A DNA stretch of 64,000 nt from Bradyrhizobium sp. cir1. GTDB lineage: Bacteria; Pseudomonadota; Alphaproteobacteria; Rhizobiales; Xanthobacteraceae. The notes under the pieces are model-generated. The model had not been told where the DNA came from and did no database searches. It saw nothing but the letters and a program-made list of their open reading frames with translations. Where the stretch lies: contig NZ_JACIHE010000004.1 of NCBI RefSeq assembly GCF_014198245.1, positions 186,001 through 250,000 on the forward strand, read 5' to 3'. Made by a program: the position numbers and the translations under genes. This document shows positions 1 through 8,208 of the stretch, in pieces (the first letter of the stretch is position 1; the number at the start of each line of letters is the position of its first letter).

Positions 1-1
1 G

Positions 2-1213
2 CCGTGCCTTCAACCGTCGCTGTCCGGTGCGCGCGAGGATTGCCTCACGCTCAACGTGTTTCGCCCGTTCGGCGTCGACGGCCCGCTGCCGGTGATGGTG
101 TTCATCCATGGTGGCGCCTTTGTCAGCGGCACCGTGAACGATCCGCTGTTCGACGGCGCCAGGCTGGCGCAAGCCGGCCTCATCGTGGTCACCGTGAATT
201 ATCGTCTCGGCGTGTTTGGCTGGCTCAGCCATCCCACGCTGTCGGAAGGCGGCTCCGGAAATTACGGTCTGATGGACCAGGTCGCGGCGCTGCGTTGGGT
301 GCACGACAATGTCGCGGCGTTCGGCGGCGATCCCGGCAACGTCACGCTGTTCGGCAGTGGCGCGGGTGCGACGTCGATCGCGTTGCTGATGCTGTGCGGC
401 GAGAAGCGCGAGCTGTTTCAGAAAGCCATCCTGCAATCGCTGCCCGGCCGCGTGCGCCTGCGCTCCCGGCAGGAGGCGGAGGCCTTCGGTCTGCAATTCG
501 TCGCGACGCTCGGGCAGGATGGCACCGACCCGCGCGCCATCGCGCCGGCGCGGCTGCTCGCCGCCGAAAGCAAGCTGCTCGCAAAATCTCCTCACGGCTT
601 CGCGCCCGCGATCGATGGAAGCCTCGTGACGGAGGACATTGCCGCAGGCTTTGCGGCCGGGCATGAAGGGCGGATTCCCGTGATCATCGGCTCCAACGAT
701 GACGAAACGGGTTTCGACAGCGAGCCCGAGATCGCAGAGGCGCTTGCATCGTCAGGCGCGACACCCGAACAGCTGCGCAAGCTCTATCCCGACCTCGCCA
801 GGCCTTCGGATCTTGCCGCACGGGTCTACACCGACAAGCTCTTCTCCGAGCCGGTGAGGCTGCTTGCGCGCCTGCATGCCGCGACCGGCGCGCCAACCTA
901 TCGCTATCGCTTCGCCTATGTGCCGGAGGCCCGGCGCGCCAATCCCGAGGGCGGTCACGGACGCGAGTTGCAATTCATCTTCGGCGCGGAAGGCGTCCCC
1001 GGTGCCGGCATCCTGTCGCGGCGCGATCGCGAGATCGCAAGCCGCATGCGCACCTACTGGATCAACTTCGCCAGGAGCGGCGATCCCAACGGTCCTGACC
1101 TGCCGCGCTGGGACGCGGCCGCAGACCGCGACCGCCTGCTGCTGATCGCGAACGATCGCATCGCGAGCGGCGACGATCCCCTCGCGGAGCGTCTCGACCG
1201 GCTCGCGCGCTAG
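2..1213 (+). CDS. Type-B carboxylesterase family protein, 5' end missing, nucleophile serine absent
   Basis: The frame is open from the window edge, so the gene starts upstream; 403 residues are visible. The family marker EDCLTLNV lies at the left end and the oxyanion-hole motif HGGAF follows, as in the cholinesterase/type-B carboxylesterase fold. The family's nucleophile elbow is G-E-S-A-G. Here codons 118-122 read G-S-G-A-G, so the catalytic position (bases 359-361) encodes glycine. The acidic residue (E235 in GSNDDETG) and the histidine (H319 in GGHGREL) are retained. The fold assignment is firm. Hydrolase activity is doubtful: the protein may be non-catalytic, or the neighbouring serine 119 may serve instead. 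It ends 20 bases before the convergent small gene. Confidence 0.85.
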   Translation, partial: PCLQPSLSGAREDCLTLNVFRPFGVDGPLPVMVFIHGGAFVSGTVNDPLFDGARLAQAGLIVVTVNYRLGVFGWLSHPTLSEGGSGNYGLMDQVAALRWVHDNVAAFGGDPGNVTLFGSGAGATSIALLMLCGEKRELFQKAILQSLPGRVRLRSRQEAEAFGLQFVATLGQDGTDPRAIAPARLLAAESKLLAKSPHGFAPAIDGSLVTEDIAAGFAAGHEGRIPVIIGSNDDETGFDSEPEIAEALASSGATPEQLRKLYPDLARPSDLAARVYTDKLFSEPVRLLARLHAATGAPTYRYRFAYVPEARRANPEGGHGRELQFIFGAEGVPGAGILSRRDREIASRMRTYWINFARSGDPNGPDLPRWDAAADRDRLLLIANDRIASGDDPLAERLDRLAR

Positions 1214-1233
1214 CGCGACATAATGAGTTGGAC

Positions 1234-1413
1234 TTAGGCCGCGAGTTCGACGCGCGGCGCCGGGCTCAGCCGGTCTTCCTCGAGATAGTCCATCGCGCCG
1301 TCCTTCTCGACGGCATAGAACTGCTGGCCTTCCCGCGACTTGAAGGCGGCGCGAACGACGCCGCGGCGGCCCTTGTCACTGTTGACGACGTCCCCCAGCG
1401 CAAACTTCCTCAT
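1234..1413 (-). CDS. Small conserved-looking hypothetical protein (59 aa)
   Basis: A 59-residue protein beginning MRKFALGDVV. The ATG at 1413 is preceded on the minus strand by GAGGACGTGAG, which includes a plausible Shine-Dalgarno sequence; an upstream start at 1494 would add 27 low-quality residues. The charged sequence has a basic N-terminal half (KGRRGVV) and an acidic C-terminal half (YLEEDRL), without membrane segments or a signal peptide. The Gly-Val-Val turns suggest a small beta-barrel, but I do not recognise the family. It is divergent from the dioxygenase gene at 1572, with about 160 bases between them for two promoters. Confidence 0.6.
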   Translation of the reverse strand: MRKFALGDVVNSDKGRRGVVRAAFKSREGQQFYAVEKDGAMDYLEEDRLSPAPRVELAA

Positions 1414-1571
1414 CTCACGTCCTCGTCTTCTGGCCGACTCCTTCGGCCACGGCGGGGATTTTGGAAGGCAAATCGTTAACGACTTGCTAACCATACAGGT
1501 TTGCCTATGCTCGCCGCCGGTCGCCTGCGGCCGCTACGCGCGTATGTTGTCCTTGAGTCGAGCCTTTACCC

Positions 1572-2381
1572 ATGACGCGATTTCCGACCCTCTTCCTGTC
1601 CCATGGCGGCGGCCCCTGGCCCTTCATGGAGGACCGGCGGGTGCAATATGCAAAGACGGCCGAGGAGTTCGGCCGCCTGCCGCAGCTTCTCCCCGAACGA
1701 CCGAAGGCCGTGCTCGTCATCACCGGGCATTGGGAGGCCGACGCCTTCACCGTGTCGACCTCGGCGCATCCGCCGATGGTGTACGACTATTACGGTTTCC
1801 CCGAGCATACCTATCACCTCAAATATCCCGCACCGGGCAAGCCGGAGCTTGCAGCCAGGGTGAAGGCGCTGCTCAAGCACGCGGGCCTCGATTGCCGCGA
1901 AGATCCCAACCAGGGTTTTGACCACGGCACTTTCGTCCCGCTCGGCCTGATGTATCCGAACGCCGACATGCCGATCGTGCTGCTGTCGCTGAAGTCGAGC
2001 TACGATGCGGCCGAGCACATCAAGGTCGGGGACGCGATCTCATCGCTGCGTGACGAGGGCATTTTGATCGTCGGCAGCGGGCTCACCTATCACAACATGC
2101 GCGGTTTCAACCGGCCGGAGTCGAAGCCGGTCTCGTATGATTTCGAGGCCTATCTGAACGAGGCGATCAGCAACCCCGATGCGGCGCGCCGCAACGCGAT
2201 GCTGGTCGACTGGGAGAACGCGCCGAGCGCACGCCTGGCGCATCCGCGCGAGGACCATCTGCTGCCGCTGATGGTCGCTGCCGGTGCCGCCGGCAGCGAT
2301 TTGGGCAAACGTGTCTTCGTCGACGAGGTCGCGGGCGTCGCGATGGCGTCGTATGTGTTTGGTGGGCGCGAGAAAGCGTAG
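1572..2381 (+). CDS. Class III extradiol dioxygenase, DODA/YgiD type
   Basis: A 269-residue protein of the LigB-like superfamily that includes plant 4,5-DOPA dioxygenase and bacterial YgiD. It starts with the typical SHGGGPW loop, whose histidine is a metal ligand, followed by ITGHWE. Further family blocks are DHGTFVPL and, near residue 175, GSGLTYHNM. These give the His-rich iron or zinc site used to open catechol rings at the extradiol position. The length matches the family. The physiological substrate cannot be read from sequence; a small catechol is likely. It stands alone between a divergent small gene and the peptide gene on the other strand. The start ATG has only a weak Shine-Dalgarno upstream. 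Confidence 0.9.
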   Translation: MTRFPTLFLSHGGGPWPFMEDRRVQYAKTAEEFGRLPQLLPERPKAVLVITGHWEADAFTVSTSAHPPMVYDYYGFPEHTYHLKYPAPGKPELAARVKALLKHAGLDCREDPNQGFDHGTFVPLGLMYPNADMPIVLLSLKSSYDAAEHIKVGDAISSLRDEGILIVGSGLTYHNMRGFNRPESKPVSYDFEAYLNEAISNPDAARRNAMLVDWENAPSARLAHPREDHLLPLMVAAGAAGSDLGKRVFVDEVAGVAMASYVFGGREKA

Positions 2382-2433
2382 TGCCAGTTCCGATCTGAAA
2401 TCGGCACAACCCATCAGATTTGCTCTCAGTGAC

Positions 2434-2643
2434 CTAGCACGGGCGCGAACCGTTCAATGCTCCCGCAGTAAGGTAACCACCGGTCCCGCCAGCATTGCGG
2501 AAGGCTTCAACGAATACATCTATCAGCGTCGGATTGTGGCATTTGCCGCCAAACACGACGGAAGCTTCGTTTTTGCCGCCGCCGCTGACTGCATCGAGCG
2601 CGGTTTCATCAAGCTCGACCATCGAGGTTACGATCTCGTTCAT
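2434..2643 (-). CDS. Small peptide precursor with double-glycine-type leader (bacteriocin-like)
   Basis: A 69-residue peptide starting MNEIVTSMVELD. The ATG at 2643 follows GGAGG with five bases of spacing, so it is preferred over an ATG eight codons upstream. The first 23 residues have the features of a class II bacteriocin/microcin leader: acidic, with a spaced hydrophobic pattern (VELDETALDAVSGG) ending in Gly-Gly. The remainder is glycine-rich with two cysteines, one near residue 36 and one at the C-terminus. Such leaders are normally cut by peptidase-containing ABC exporters, and none is present in this window. Function is inferred from the leader alone; immunity or export partners are not visible. 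Confidence 0.65.
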   Translation of the reverse strand: MNEIVTSMVELDETALDAVSGGGKNEASVVFGGKCHNPTLIDVFVEAFRNAGGTGGYLTAGALNGSRPC

Positions 2644-2799
2644 GGTGTCCTCCGTTGGGTTGTGCAAATCGACGCTTGTGTGCGTTCGACGACGAATACA
2701 CTATGCACGTGGACAACAACGTCAGTGACCTTGATCACTCGCTAAAGTGACGGGTTGGGGACACTCGAAAATGAGCGCTCCGAGACAAGCCCGAGCGGA

Positions 2800-2862
2800 C
2801 CCCGGCTTCGCTTCGCGAAACCACCCTCGCCCACAAGGGGAGAGGGGCAGCCTCACCCGTAT
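2800..2862. repeat. Dispersed intergenic repeat fragment
   Basis: A short GC-rich stretch ending in CACAAGGGGAGAGGG. The same block occurs at about 17380-17395, inside another intergenic repeat, so it is a dispersed repeat unit and not coding. It separates the peptide gene's upstream region from the SemiSWEET stop codon. Confidence 0.5.
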
Positions 2863-3113
2863 CGCAGCTTCATCACCAGGATGCCGCCGGCGAGCAGCAT
2901 GGTGACGGCGTTCGAGGCGATCAGCGGGCCATCGCCCGAGAGCAGGCCATAGATGAGCCAGAGCGCCAGGCCCAGCACCATGACCAGAAACATGCCGAGC
3001 GAGATGTCACCGGTGGAGCGGGTCTTCCACACCTTGATGGCCTGCGGCGCGTAGGCCACGGTGGTGCAGGTGGCGGCGGCAAAGCCGATCAGCTTGATCA
3101 TGAGGGGTTCCAT
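2853..3113 (-). CDS. SemiSWEET-family sugar transporter
   Basis: An 86-residue integral membrane protein with three hydrophobic helices and the PQ-loop signature (YAPQAIKVW near residue 21), the hallmark of the bacterial SemiSWEET half-transporters that dimerise to pass sugars across the inner membrane. The length is exactly that of the family. A later in-frame ATG (MIKLIGF, base 3101) could be the true start. It lies 42 bases beyond the glycogen synthase stop on the same strand, so it may be co-expressed with glgC-glgA, a sensible pairing of sugar movement and storage. Substrate specificity is not visible; sucrose and glucose are known for the family. Confidence 0.88.
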   Translation of the reverse strand: MEPLMIKLIGFAAATCTTVAYAPQAIKVWKTRSTGDISLGMFLVMVLGLALWLIYGLLSGDGPLIASNAVTMLLAGGILVMKLRYG

Positions 3114-3155
3114 GCCGATTCTATAGCATGGATTCGACGATGGTCATGCCCAGCG

Positions 3156-4613
3156 CTACGCCGCGCGGGCCGCCATCAAGTCGCGATACAGTGCGGCGTA
3201 GTCGCCGGCGCGCTTGCGCCAGGAGACGTCGGTCGCAAGGCCGCTTCGTTGCAGCCGCCGCCAGGTCAGCTTGTCGTGGAAGGTGGTGTTGGCCTTGCGC
3301 AGCGTGCCGGCGAAGGCATCCGCCGTCACCGGGCCGAACTTGAAGCCGGTGGCATCGCGCCCCGATCTGTCGGCCTCGCCGATATCGACGATGGTATCCT
3401 CGAGGCCGCCGACGCGCGACACGATGGGCACCGCGCCATAGCGCAGCGCGCAGAGCTGGGTCAGGCCGCACGGCTCGAACCGTGACGGCACCAGAAGCGC
3501 GTCCGAGCCGGCCTGGATCAGATGCGCCAGGATCTCGTCATAGCCGATCATCACCCCGATCCGGCCGGGGTTGGCGCGGGCGGCCGCCTGATAGCGATCC
3601 TGGAGATCGCGGTCGCCGCTGCCAAGCAGCGCCAGCTGCATGCCTTCGCGCAAAATGGTCGGAATGGCCTCGAGCAGGAGATCCAGCCCTTTCTGCCAGG
3701 ACAGCCGGCTGATGACGCCGAGCAGCGGCGCTTCATCCGAGGAGTCGAGATTGAATTGCTGCTGCAGCACCGCCTTGTTCGCGGCCCGGAACGTCAGGTC
3801 CTCCGCGCCGAAGCGATAGGCGATGTGCGGATCGGTTTGCGGATTCCAGACCTCGGTGTCGATGCCGTTGAGGATGCCGCTCAGCGCGCCCGCGCGGGCG
3901 CGCAAGAGCCCGCCGAGCCCCATGCCGCCTTCGTCGCTTTGGATCTCATGGGCATAGGTCGGCGACACCGTGGTGATGCGATCGGCGAGTTGCAGGCCGG
4001 CCTTGAGGAAGCTGATGCCGCCGAAATATTCGAGGCCATTGACGTCAAAGGAATCCCAGGGCAGGCCGATCGCGCCGATCAGCTCGCGCGCGAACTTGCC
4101 CTGATAGGCCATGTTGTGGATGGTCATCACGGTGCCCGGGCGCGGGCGGTTGTCATAGTGGAGGTAAGCCGGCGTGAGCCCGGCCTGCCAGTCATGGGCA
4201 TGCACGATGTCGGGGACGAAGGCCGGCACGAGGCCGTGACCGATATCGGCTGCGACGCGCGACAGCGCCGCAAAGCGCACGCCGTTGTCTGGCCAGTCGA
4301 CGCCTTCAGCTGTGACGTAAGGATTGCCCGGCCGCGCGTAGAGATGCGGCACGTCGAGCACGAACAGATCAAGCCCGTCATGGGAGCCGGCGAGCAGCCG
4401 GCCCGGCCCGCCGAAATAATCCGGCCAGCGCCGGACTTCCTCCGCGCCCGACACCAGCCGCATCACGTCGGGATAGCCCGGCATCAAGGTGCGCATCTCG
4501 ACGCCATGCGCGTTCAGCGCAATCGGCAGCGCGCCGGCGACATCTGCGAGGCCGCCGGTCTTGACGATGGGGTAGACTTCAGAGGCGACCGCGAGGACGC
4601 GAACAGGCGTCAT
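3156..4613 (-). CDS. glgA: Glycogen synthase (ADP-glucose)
   Basis: A 485-residue GT5 glycogen synthase that transfers glucose from ADP-glucose to the growing alpha-1,4-glucan in the cytoplasm. The N-terminal ADP-glucose-binding K-x-G-G motif is at residues 18-21 (KTGG). The C-terminal domain carries the conserved [10 protein letters not shown] block with the catalytic-site glutamate. The length is normal for bacterial GlgA. The start codon overlaps the glgC stop by four bases (ATGA), so the pair is translationally coupled. No branching enzyme or phosphorylase gene is in the window. Confidence 0.97.
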   Translation of the reverse strand: MTPVRVLAVASEVYPIVKTGGLADVAGALPIALNAHGVEMRTLMPGYPDVMRLVSGAEEVRRWPDYFGGPGRLLAGSHDGLDLFVLDVPHLYARPGNPYVTAEGVDWPDNGVRFAALSRVAADIGHGLVPAFVPDIVHAHDWQAGLTPAYLHYDNRPRPGTVMTIHNMAYQGKFARELIGAIGLPWDSFDVNGLEYFGGISFLKAGLQLADRITTVSPTYAHEIQSDEGGMGLGGLLRARAGALSGILNGIDTEVWNPQTDPHIAYRFGAEDLTFRAANKAVLQQQFNLDSSDEAPLLGVISRLSWQKGLDLLLEAIPTILREGMQLALLGSGDRDLQDRYQAAARANPGRIGVMIGYDEILAHLIQAGSDALLVPSRFEPCGLTQLCALRYGAVPIVSRVGGLEDTIVDIGEADRSGRDATGFKFGPVTADAFAGTLRKANTTFHDKLTWRRLQRSGLATDVSWRKRAGDYAALYRDLMAARAA

Positions 4614-5872
4614 GTATTGAGCCTGTCGATCATCGGCTGGGTGATCAGCGAGATGCCCTGCTCGGTGGTGCGGAAGCGCCTGGCATCGAACTCGGGATCC
4701 TCGCCGATGACGAGGCCCTCGGGTATCTCGACGCCACGGTCGATCACGACGTTCTTTAAGCGCGCGCCGCGCCCGACATTGACGTAGGGCATGATCACGG
4801 CGTTCTCGACATTGGCATAGGAGTTGATGCGCACACCGGTGAACAGCAGCGAGCGGCGCAGCGAGGCGCCGGAGATGATGCAGCCGCCCGAGACCAGCGA
4901 GCTCACGGCCTGGCCGCGCCGGCTCTCCTCGTCATGAACGAATTTCGCCGGCGGGGTGATCTCCGCATAGGACCAGATCGGCCAGGCGCGGTCGAACAGG
5001 TCGAGCTCGGGCACCACGTCGGTGAGGTCGATGTTGGCGGCCCAATAGGCGTCGACCGTGCCGACGTCGCGCCAATAGGCGCGCTCGTCGCTGCCGGAGC
5101 GGACGCACGAGGTCGAGAACTGGTGCGCGATGGCGCGGCCGTTCTTGACGATATAGGGAATGATGTCCTTGCCGAAATCATGGTTCGAGCTCGGGTCCTC
5201 GGCGTCGCGCTTGAGCTCGTCGAACAGGAACTTTGCGTTGAAGACATAGATGCCCATGCTGGCAAGCGAGACGTCCGGCTTGCCTGGCATCGGCGGCGGA
5301 TCTTTCGGTTTCTCCAGGAATTGCTGGATCCAGCCGTTCTCGTCGACATGCATGATGCCGAAGCCGGAGGATTCGGTGCGCGGCATCTCCAGGCAGCCGA
5401 CGGTGACGTCGGCGCCGCTCTCGACGTGCTGGCGCAGCATCACCTCGTAGTCCATTTTATAGATATGATCGCCGGCCAGCACGACGATGAAGCGGCATGC
5501 GTGCGACTCGATGATGTCGATGTTCTGGTAGATCGCATCCGCCGTGCCGACATACCACATGTTCTCGGAGACGCGCTGGCTCGCAGGCAGGATGTCAAAG
5601 CTCTCGTTGCGCTCGGGGCGGAAGAAATTCCAGCCCATCTGCAGATGGCGGATCAGGCTGTGCGCCTTGTACTGGGTGGCGACCGCGATGCGGCGGATGC
5701 CGGAATTCACCGCGTTCGACAGCGCGAAATCGATGATGCGGGACTTGCCGCCGAAATAGACCGCGGGCTTGGCGCGCCGGTCGGTCAGCTCCAGCAGCCG
5801 GCTGCCGCGTCCCCCGGCCAGGACGAACGCCAGCGCCTGACGGGCGAGCGGCTCATTACCCACGGCACTCAT
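4610..5872 (-). CDS. glgC: Glucose-1-phosphate adenylyltransferase
   Basis: A 420-residue ADP-glucose pyrophosphorylase that makes ADP-glucose from ATP and glucose-1-phosphate, the committed step of glycogen synthesis. Visible features are the N-terminal nucleotide loop (LAGGRGSRL at residues 18-26), KPAVYFGG, the sugar-phosphate region with YRGTAD-like [11 protein letters not shown], and a C-terminal left-handed beta-helix with hexapeptide repeats. The ATG at 5872 follows GGGAGGATGAC and is preferred over a start 18 codons upstream. It is the first gene of the glgC-glgA operon; regulation is probably allosteric, as in the family. Confidence 0.97.
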   Translation of the reverse strand: MSAVGNEPLARQALAFVLAGGRGSRLLELTDRRAKPAVYFGGKSRIIDFALSNAVNSGIRRIAVATQYKAHSLIRHLQMGWNFFRPERNESFDILPASQRVSENMWYVGTADAIYQNIDIIESHACRFIVVLAGDHIYKMDYEVMLRQHVESGADVTVGCLEMPRTESSGFGIMHVDENGWIQQFLEKPKDPPPMPGKPDVSLASMGIYVFNAKFLFDELKRDAEDPSSNHDFGKDIIPYIVKNGRAIAHQFSTSCVRSGSDERAYWRDVGTVDAYWAANIDLTDVVPELDLFDRAWPIWSYAEITPPAKFVHDEESRRGQAVSSLVSGGCIISGASLRRSLLFTGVRINSYANVENAVIMPYVNVGRGARLKNVVIDRGVEIPEGLVIGEDPEFDARRFRTTEQGISLITQPMIDRLNT

Positions 5873-6197
5873 GTCATCCTCCCACACCTCCGGCGCGACG
5901 CGAGATGCCTCCCGGCCGCGCATCATTGGAACCGATAGTAACGGTACGAATAGTAAATCAGGAAGATGGTTGTTGGTTGCGAACGCGCGGGAAGCTTAAT
6001 GCTTTGCCGTGGTCGCCGGGACCCGGCGCCGTCGTATCGGTGTCATATCGTCGCGATCCCGCTTGACCACAAATGAGGCATGCACTCGCTCTCTTGTGCG
6101 CCGCACGCAAAATCGAGGCTTTGACTTGGCGCAACGATGCCCGATCATAGACCTGCGATCCTTTTTCCAAGCGAAACGTCAGATAGGGAGCAAGACG

Positions 6198-6617
6198 ATG
6201 AGGATCTGGACAACGGCAATCGCCTGTTCATTGGCGGGCGCGGTCATGGTCGGCCAAGTCGGGCAGGCCGCAGCAGCCCCGCTGCCGACCAATGTCGCGG
6301 CCATCAAGGCTGCGGCCGGTGACGACGTCACCCAGGTGCACTGGCGCGGCGGCGGATGGGGCTGGGGTCTCGGTGGCCTCGCAGCCGGCGCGATCATCGG
6401 CGGCGCCATCGCCGCCGGCGCGCCTTACGGCTACGGCTATTACGGCGGACCGTATTATGGCGGCTATGGATATCCGGGCTACGGCTATGGTTACGCGCCG
6501 GCCTATTACGGCTACGGATACGGCTATCCGCGATACTATGGCTACCGCCGGTACTATCGGCCCTACTACGGGTACTATCGGCCGTATGCGCGTCACTACT
6601 ACCGCGCCTATTGGTGA
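6198..6617 (+). CDS. Secreted Gly/Tyr-rich low-complexity protein
   Basis: A 139-residue protein with an N-terminal signal peptide (about 27 residues, cleavage near AAAAPL). A short linker and a glycine/alanine hydrophobic segment (GGLAAGAIIGGAIAAG) follow, then about 70 residues of Tyr-Gly-Pro-rich repeats such as YGYGYPRYYGYRR. The ATG at 6198 follows a GGGAG sequence. Similar small secreted Gly/Tyr-rich proteins are common in Bradyrhizobium; their role is unknown. The hydrophobic GxxxG segment could insert in a membrane, and the tyrosine-rich tail could be an adhesive or disordered surface region. The upstream 250 bases hold its promoter and that of the divergent glgC. Confidence 0.75.
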   Translation: MRIWTTAIACSLAGAVMVGQVGQAAAAPLPTNVAAIKAAAGDDVTQVHWRGGGWGWGLGGLAAGAIIGGAIAAGAPYGYGYYGGPYYGGYGYPGYGYGYAPAYYGYGYGYPRYYGYRRYYRPYYGYYRPYARHYYRAYW

Positions 6618-6635
6618 TTTGGTGATCTTGCGCGG

Positions 6636-6734
6636 CTAGAGCGAGAGCCATACGATCAGGCTCATGCAGGCGAAATGCATGAGCACGATTGCGGCGAGAT
6701 GCAGCGGGCCGGCCTTGAGGCGAGGCCTGTGCAT
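6636..6734 (-). CDS. Putative 32-residue membrane mini-protein
   Basis: The ATG at 6734 lies 14 bases beyond the stop of the SsuA-like gene and is preceded by GGAGG with seven bases of spacing. The peptide has a basic start (MHRPRLKAG) followed by one hydrophobic helix (AAIVLMHFACMSLIVWLSL) that reaches the C-terminus. Position, ribosome-binding site and composition suggest a real co-transcribed membrane peptide, but it is too short to place in a family. Confidence 0.45.
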   Translation of the reverse strand: MHRPRLKAGPLHLAAIVLMHFACMSLIVWLSL

Positions 6735-6748
6735 CCCGCCGCCTCCGT

Positions 6749-7729
6749 TTAGTTGGATCCCGCGGCCGCGGCGGTGAAGCTGCGGTCGACGGCTTGGCTG
6801 ACGTCGAGCGTCTTCGGCAGGATGCCGTAGCGCGTCGAGCGATCCGAAGCGGCCTGGATCTCCTTCACCACGTTCTCGTCGATCACGATCGGGCTGGTGC
6901 GCTGCGCGGTGTAGGCCGACAGCAGCACGTCCTCCGGCAGCCTGGTCAGTTCGGCCGTGTTCCTGGCGTATTCGCCGAGGTGGTCGAGCGACCACAGCCG
7001 CGCCTTGTTCAAGCGCTGCACCAGGTCCTGCACCGCCGCGCGCTTGGTGGCGATGGCATTGTCGGAGGCGACGATGAAGGTGATGGTCGGCGTCAGGCCT
7101 TCGCCGTCGGCGATCACGCGCGCCTTGTCCTTCAAGGTCGCGAACGAGACATAGGGCTCCCACACCGCCCAGGCGTCGATCGATCCTGCGGCCAGCGCGA
7201 TCTTGGCGTCGACCGGGCCGAGCGGCGCGAAGGTCGCATCCTCGAGCTTGATCTGCGCCCTCTCCAGCGTCGCGTCGATCAGGAACTGGCCCCAGCCGCC
7301 ACGCGTGCCGGCGAGGCGCTTGCCCTTGAGGTCGGCGGCCGACTTGATCGGCGAATCCTGGCGCACGAGGATGGCCTGCGTCTTCGCATCCGAGCGCGTG
7401 CCGCCGATCGCCTTGATCGGCGCGCCGGCGGCATAGACCGAGAGGAACGAGAGATCGCCGGTGTAGCCGACATCGAGCGCGCCGGCGTTGAGCGCTTCGA
7501 GGATTGGAGCTGCCGCGGGGAATTCCGACCACTCGATCTTGTAGGGCAGGTCCTTCGCATAGCCGGAGATCTCCAGCAGCGAGCGGTTGCCGCCTTTCTG
7601 GTCGCCGACGCGCAGCACGACGGTGTCGGCGGCGAGCGATGCTGCCACTGTCGACAAGGTGATGGCGGCGGCCAGCAACGAGGCCGCCAGCCGGCGCGTG
7701 ATGGAATGGTTGTGGGAGTTGATGCTCAT
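6749..7729 (-). CDS. SsuA-like aliphatic sulfonate ABC transporter substrate-binding protein
   Basis: A 326-residue periplasmic binding protein with a long basic N-terminus and signal peptide (cleavage near SLAADT). The family start RVGDQKGG is present, along with the SsuA/TauA core EFPAAAPILEALNAG and the SIDAWAVWEP block. It belongs to the NMT1/SsuA-type family that delivers alkanesulfonates or related organosulfur ligands to an ABC permease. It is paralogous to the protein at 13389 (shared RVGDQKGN/G, YKIEW-EFPAAAP). It is divergent from the permease-containing operon at 8209 and probably uses that permease. The ligand is inferred from neighbours. Confidence 0.88.
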   Translation of the reverse strand: MSINSHNHSITRRLAASLLAAAITLSTVAASLAADTVVLRVGDQKGGNRSLLEISGYAKDLPYKIEWSEFPAAAPILEALNAGALDVGYTGDLSFLSVYAAGAPIKAIGGTRSDAKTQAILVRQDSPIKSAADLKGKRLAGTRGGWGQFLIDATLERAQIKLEDATFAPLGPVDAKIALAAGSIDAWAVWEPYVSFATLKDKARVIADGEGLTPTITFIVASDNAIATKRAAVQDLVQRLNKARLWSLDHLGEYARNTAELTRLPEDVLLSAYTAQRTSPIVIDENVVKEIQAASDRSTRYGILPKTLDVSQAVDRSFTAAAAGSN

Positions 7730-8208
7730 TGGATCCGTCTTGTTGCGTCGCTCACGAGGCGTGATGCGGACGATGCAGCGAGACGATCAAGTCTATGATT
7801 GCGCAATGCGCAGTCAATGAAATGGCCAACCGTATTGCGGGTGCGATCGGCAAGGACGTTTCAACGAAGCGAGGCTTTCGAGAACGCGTAGGGTGCGCGG
7901 CGGAAGATGCATACGGATGCAGCGGGCGAAGGAGTCGCAGCTTACTTACGTTGCATGCCGATGCACCGGCGAAAATCCTTTCATCGTTCCCGCACGCGCC
8001 GATGGAGAGAATGACTTCGCTTCGCGTCACATTCGAAATTCCATTTCATTGACGATGCGGTTCGCACGCCGCATGATTTGCGCATCGCATCAACGCGGCG
8101 CGGGAAGCGCCGACGAAGAATATTCTCTCAACGCATCTCCGTACGGAACATGCGCAACGCAATGCGCTGTGCGAACGGCGGAGCTGTGCCAACTCAGGAG
8201 CGGGGCTG
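7730..8208. other. Divergent intergenic region of the sulfonate locus
   Basis: About 480 bases between two divergent starts, without a credible gene. It should hold the promoters of the SsuA-like gene and the opposing operon. Its main structure is the inverted repeat at 7797-7817. Two further GCGCAAC/ATGCGC-rich stretches near 8080-8095 and 8150-8170 resemble that repeat loosely. Confidence 0.6.
7797..7817. promoter_or_regulatory. Candidate operator, 10-bp inverted repeat
   Basis: The arms TGATTGCGCA and TGCGCAGTCA are inverted repeats matching at nine of ten positions, separated by one base. The centre lies about 78 bases upstream of the SsuA-like start and about 400 upstream of the opposing operon. 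The size and symmetry suit a dimeric regulator, for example of the LysR or GntR type. No regulator gene is adjacent, and the binding protein is unknown. Confidence 0.5.

Noticed and set aside
2725..2745. FixK/FNR-like box (TTGATCACTCGCTAA) upstream of the double-glycine peptide
   Set aside because: Only one half-site matches the TTGAT-N4-ATCAA pattern, so it is too weak to call.
3522..4787. 421-codon open frame on the plus strand opposite glgA and glgC
   Set aside because: It is antisense to two well-supported genes and results from high GC codon bias; the translated sequence has no family features.
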